Of a stretch of 64,000 bases of DNA, positions 61,536 through 64,000 are shown in pieces (position 1 is the stretch's first letter; each line of letters starts with the position of its first letter). The stretch lies in the NCBI RefSeq assembly GCF_000685075.1, contig NZ_BAYD01000008.1:143721-207720 (forward strand). The letters run 5' to 3'. The notes beneath the pieces were generated by a model that saw only the letters and a list, made by a program, of their open reading frames with translations, was not told where the DNA came from and did no database searches. Source of the DNA: Paraburkholderia oxyphila NBRC 105797 (GTDB lineage: Bacteria; Pseudomonadota; Gammaproteobacteria; Burkholderiales; Burkholderiaceae). The position numbers were made by a program, and so were the translations under genes.

Positions 61536-62786
61536 TCACGCGTGGCGATCGAGGGGACGCTGGCACGCTGCCAACAGTGCTCCAACGAGCAGGACTGCGG
61601 AGGAATAGACGAGCCCGCGCGTGAGGCTGACGTTGTCGGACACCCAGCCGATCGCGATCGGCCCGGCGATCTGACCGACTGCGAACACGATCGTGAAGAT
61701 GCTGATGCCACGAGTCCATTCGTCGGACGGAAGATTGTGTCGTACGAATGCCGTGGTCGAGGCGACCGCTGAGAGAAATGTCGAGCCAAAGATAATGCCC
61801 GAAATGGCAGCCGCGACGGGATGAACGAACAGCGCTGGCATGAGCGTCGCGAGGCCCAGCAGCGCATTGAACGTCGCCAGCGCGAGCCCCCCGCGAGCGC
61901 GGTCGAGAAAACGCGACCAGATTCGCGCCGATGCGATCGTTGCGACGCCCAACGCGATATAGAACGTGGAAACGACGCCCTGGCTCATGCCCTCGCCGCG
62001 CAGCAGCGCCACAATGAAGGTCATGTAGCCAATATATCCGACGCCAAAGAGGCCGTATCCGCCCAGCGCAAGACCGTAGCGCCGCCACAAGGTCCGCTGC
62101 CTGACCGCGCCTCCTGGTGCGCTCGCGATGGCTGCGCCTGGAGCATCGATGCTGCGGGCGGCGCCGTGCGCTAGCAGCGTGCAAACCGCACACGCGACGG
62201 CCAGCGCGAACCATGCGGACTGCCATCCGTGCGGCACGGAACGCACGGTGGCCGGCACGAGAATGGACGACACCACAATGCCGTACCCAGTCCCGCCGTA
62301 ATAGAGGCCCAGGATCAGTCCACCGCGTCGCGGTGCGGCCGTCGCGAGCCGGGCCGCCAGAACGCCGCCACTGATAAAGATGAACGCGCTGCCGACACCG
62401 GCCACGAGCCTCTGCGCGAGCAGCATGGACGTGTCGGACACGAGGCCGCACAACGCCATCAGCACGATCACCGCATAGGCACCCGCAGCGAACAGCGCGC
62501 TGGGTGGGCGATGGCGGGCGAGCCAGGGGTACATGGCCGCGCCTATCAGATAACCCGCCGCGTTGGACGTGTTCATCGCGCCGGCCTGGGCGAAACTCCA
62601 TCCCAGGTCGGCCTTCATCGCCGGCAGGAGCAAGGCATAGGAAAAGCGCGCGAAACCCAGGGCTATTGCGCTGCCCAGCGACAGGCGCACGGCCAGCCAG
62701 AGCGGCGCAAGCGACTCGCTATCCTCGCGATGTGCCGATTCCGTCTCGATACGCTCGCCAGCCCTGTCGCGGGTATTCGCCTTCAT
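61536..62786 (-). CDS. MFS transporter, YbfB/YjiJ family
   Basis: 416 aa. SLGSAIALGFARFSYALLLP followed by MKADLGWSFAQAGAMNTSNA is the diagnostic start of the YbfB/YjiJ group, and AAGYLIGAAMYPWLARHRPP forms the TM2-3 region. Twelve TM segments. GAAGGAG lies about 12 nt before the ATG. It follows purU by 121 bp on the same strand. The substrate is unknown. Confidence 0.83.
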   Translation of the reverse strand: MKANTRDRAGERIETESAHREDSESLAPLWLAVRLSLGSAIALGFARFSYALLLPAMKADLGWSFAQAGAMNTSNAAGYLIGAAMYPWLARHRPPSALFAAGAYAVIVLMALCGLVSDTSMLLAQRLVAGVGSAFIFISGGVLAARLATAAPRRGGLILGLYYGGTGYGIVVSSILVPATVRSVPHGWQSAWFALAVACAVCTLLAHGAARSIDAPGAAIASAPGGAVRQRTLWRRYGLALGGYGLFGVGYIGYMTFIVALLRGEGMSQGVVSTFYIALGVATIASARIWSRFLDRARGGLALATFNALLGLATLMPALFVHPVAAAISGIIFGSTFLSAVASTTAFVRHNLPSDEWTRGISIFTIVFAVGQIAGPIAIGWVSDNVSLTRGLVYSSAVLLVGALLAACQRPLDRHA

Positions 62787-62907
62787 CCCGAATGTGCTCT
62801 CCTTCTTCTAGTCGCGCTCTCATGCGCTTCGCAGACCGGGCGTCCGAACACTGGCAAGCCGCCCGCACCGTCCGCGATAGTGCCAGAAACTGCTGCACAT
62901 GGGGTCG

Positions 62908-63795
62908 CTAGCGCAATACGACCGTACGCCCTTCATGGATAAAAACGCGCCGCTCGATGAAGCCCTGCACGGCCCGGGCGAGGGCGGCGCGTTCCATGTC
63001 GCGGCCCGCGGCAAGCAGCCGCTCGGGCGTGTAAGTATGATCCACCCGCTCCACCACCTGCTCGATGATCGGGCCTTCATCGAGGTCCCCTGTCACGAAG
63101 TGCGCGGTGGCCCCGATCAGCTTGACCCCGCGCGTGTACGCCTGGTGATAGGGCCGCGCACCCTTGAAGCCGGGCAAGAACGAATGGTGGATGTTGATCG
63201 CCCGGCCCGCGAGACGCGCACACAACCCGGCGCTCAAGACCTGCATGTAGCGGGCGAGCACGACCAGTTCTGTTCTCGTGTGCTCGATCAGCGAGACGAG
63301 CGCCTGTTCTTGAACGGATTTGGTTTCTGTTGTCAAGGGAAGGTGATGAAATTCGATCCCATGAGATCGGACCATGGGTTCGAGATCGCGATGATTGGAC
63401 ACCACGCCCGCAATATCGATCGGCAGTTCATTGATCCGCCAACGGTGCAGCAGATCAACGAGACAGTGATCGAGCCGCGAGACGAGAATCAGCACTTTCG
63501 GCTTCACGCGCGCGTCGAAAATCGCCCATTCGAGCGCGTGCCGTCGTGCAAGCGGCGCAAAGCCCTCCAATAGCGCCTCACGGTCCAGCCATCTCGGCGC
63601 AGGAACATGAAACTCGCATCGCACGAAGAAGCGGGCGGTCTGCGGATCGTCGAAAACGGAGAATTCGTCGATATAGCAGCCAAACCCATCGAGAAATCCG
63701 ACGATGGCCGCCACCTGGCCCTGCGCACTCGCGCACGTCACGTTCATGATGAAGCGGCATGTGTTATCAGGTACTTCAGCAGATGTCGCGTTCAT
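62908..63795 (-). CDS. purU: Formyltetrahydrofolate deformylase
   Basis: 295 aa. N-terminal ACT-like domain (residues about 10-90), then a formyltransferase-fold catalytic domain with VLILVSRLDHCLVDLLHRW, VVSNHRDLEPMV, INIHHSFLPGFKGARPYHQA and GATAHFVTGDLDEGPII. The Asn/His/Asp catalytic set (N-I-H-H-S and T-x-D-L-D-E-G-P-I-I) is present. It hydrolyses 10-formyl-THF to formate and THF, which balances C1 flux, including formaldehyde from demethylation. The start overlaps the upstream stop as ATGA. Confidence 0.92.
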   Translation of the reverse strand: MNATSAEVPDNTCRFIMNVTCASAQGQVAAIVGFLDGFGCYIDEFSVFDDPQTARFFVRCEFHVPAPRWLDREALLEGFAPLARRHALEWAIFDARVKPKVLILVSRLDHCLVDLLHRWRINELPIDIAGVVSNHRDLEPMVRSHGIEFHHLPLTTETKSVQEQALVSLIEHTRTELVVLARYMQVLSAGLCARLAGRAINIHHSFLPGFKGARPYHQAYTRGVKLIGATAHFVTGDLDEGPIIEQVVERVDHTYTPERLLAAGRDMERAALARAVQGFIERRVFIHEGRTVVLR

Positions 63796-64000
63796 GGATG
63801 CTCCCCGTCATTGGCACATCGGACGTGTGCCATGTTGCTCCTGTATCCATCACCCTCGCAGGCCGCCCACTGCAGATAATCGGCGCGCGTCCAGTCGAGC
63901 GACACGCCGATGCGCCGCGTGCCCGGCCGGATCTTCGGCTTGTGCACTTCGATCGCGAGCGAGTCCAGCGCCGGCCACTCGCGAAACGAGAGCGCCGCAA
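63792..64000 (-). CDS. Dihydroneopterin aldolase-like protein (C-terminal part)
   Basis: Partial at the right edge; 68 codons up to TGA 63792-63794, beginning two bases in. The peptide includes LSFREWPALDSLAIEVHKPK and RPGTRRIGVSLDWTRADYLQ. This fits the C-terminal beta-strand and the conserved K-P of FolB-type proteins. It overlaps purU by 4 bp, so the two are translationally coupled. Folate synthesis or C1 metabolism is the likely role; the N-terminal catalytic residues are outside the window. Confidence 0.65.
   Translation of the reverse strand, partial: AALSFREWPALDSLAIEVHKPKIRPGTRRIGVSLDWTRADYLQWAACEGDGYRSNMAHVRCANDGEHP

Noticed and set aside
1..64000. CRISPR arrays, tRNA or rRNA genes, phage integrase and att sites
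   Set aside because: I looked for regular repeats, cloverleaf-like segments and integrase motifs and found none that hold up by eye.

Overview
The window reads as a chromosomal or chromid segment of a Burkholderiales bacterium, most likely Paraburkholderia, Burkholderia or a near relative. The reasons are high G+C, two OmpC-like Gram-negative porins of the Burkholderia type, a ferulate/vanillate gene set in the usual arrangement, and many LysR regulators and MFS aromatic-acid permeases. It is an accessory catabolic island. Nearly every gene is a degradative enzyme, a transporter or a local regulator, and I see no tRNA, rRNA or CRISPR.

Region 1 (1-11.6 kb) handles lignin monomers. The end of a GntR/FCD regulator (probably VanR) precedes vanA-vanB, vanillate O-demethylase. 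Facing it is an operon on the minus strand: ech, vdh, fcs, an acyl-CoA dehydrogenase and an aromatic-acid MFS permease. Together they convert ferulate to feruloyl-CoA, vanillin, vanillate and protocatechuate. A divergent MarR regulator shares a short intergenic region with ech, where a palindrome sits exactly between the -35 and -10 elements. An amidohydrolase follows marR. At the right edge of the window, purU and a partial dihydroneopterin-aldolase-like gene could help handle the C1 unit released by demethylation.

Region 2 (11.6-16.5 kb) is a berberine-bridge-type FAD oxidase, divergent from a small DUF4242 gene and a 1015-residue zinc-ribbon/ATPase/LuxR regulator.

Region 3 (16.6-28.8 kb) holds two divergently regulated units. 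One is a split thiamine-diphosphate decarboxylase (alpha and beta), an aldehyde dehydrogenase and an MHS permease. The other is three consecutive RraA-fold proteins, an aminotransferase, an alpha/beta hydrolase and an amino-acid permease. Each unit has its own divergent LysR gene with a palindrome in between. The enzyme set suggests amino acid uptake, transamination, 2-oxo-acid decarboxylation and aldehyde oxidation; the substrate is unknown.

Region 4 (29.1-42.4 kb) is one long minus-strand block: MFS permease, porin, flavin reductase, acyl-CoA-dehydrogenase-fold monooxygenase, alpha/beta hydrolase, two-domain VOC dioxygenase-like protein, FAH hydrolase, enoyl-CoA hydratase, acyl-CoA synthetase, Baeyer-Villiger monooxygenase and LysR. 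It looks like a pathway for an aromatic or alicyclic ketone that I cannot name. A decayed IS110-type transposase end lies upstream.

Region 5 (42.8-59 kb) is another minus-strand ring-cleavage block: beta-propeller protein, HpcH-type aldolase, two dihydroxyphthalate-decarboxylase-like proteins, extradiol dioxygenase, LigJ-like hydratase, an SDR lacking its catalytic Tyr/Lys, FAH hydrolase, a LysR regulator with two HTH domains, two MFS transporters, a maleate-isomerase-like protein, an amidohydrolase, a third MFS transporter and a porin. This is the best candidate for an undescribed catabolic pathway.

Region 6 (59-64 kb) has decayed LysR and transposase fragments, two MFS transporters, purU and the partial folB-like gene.
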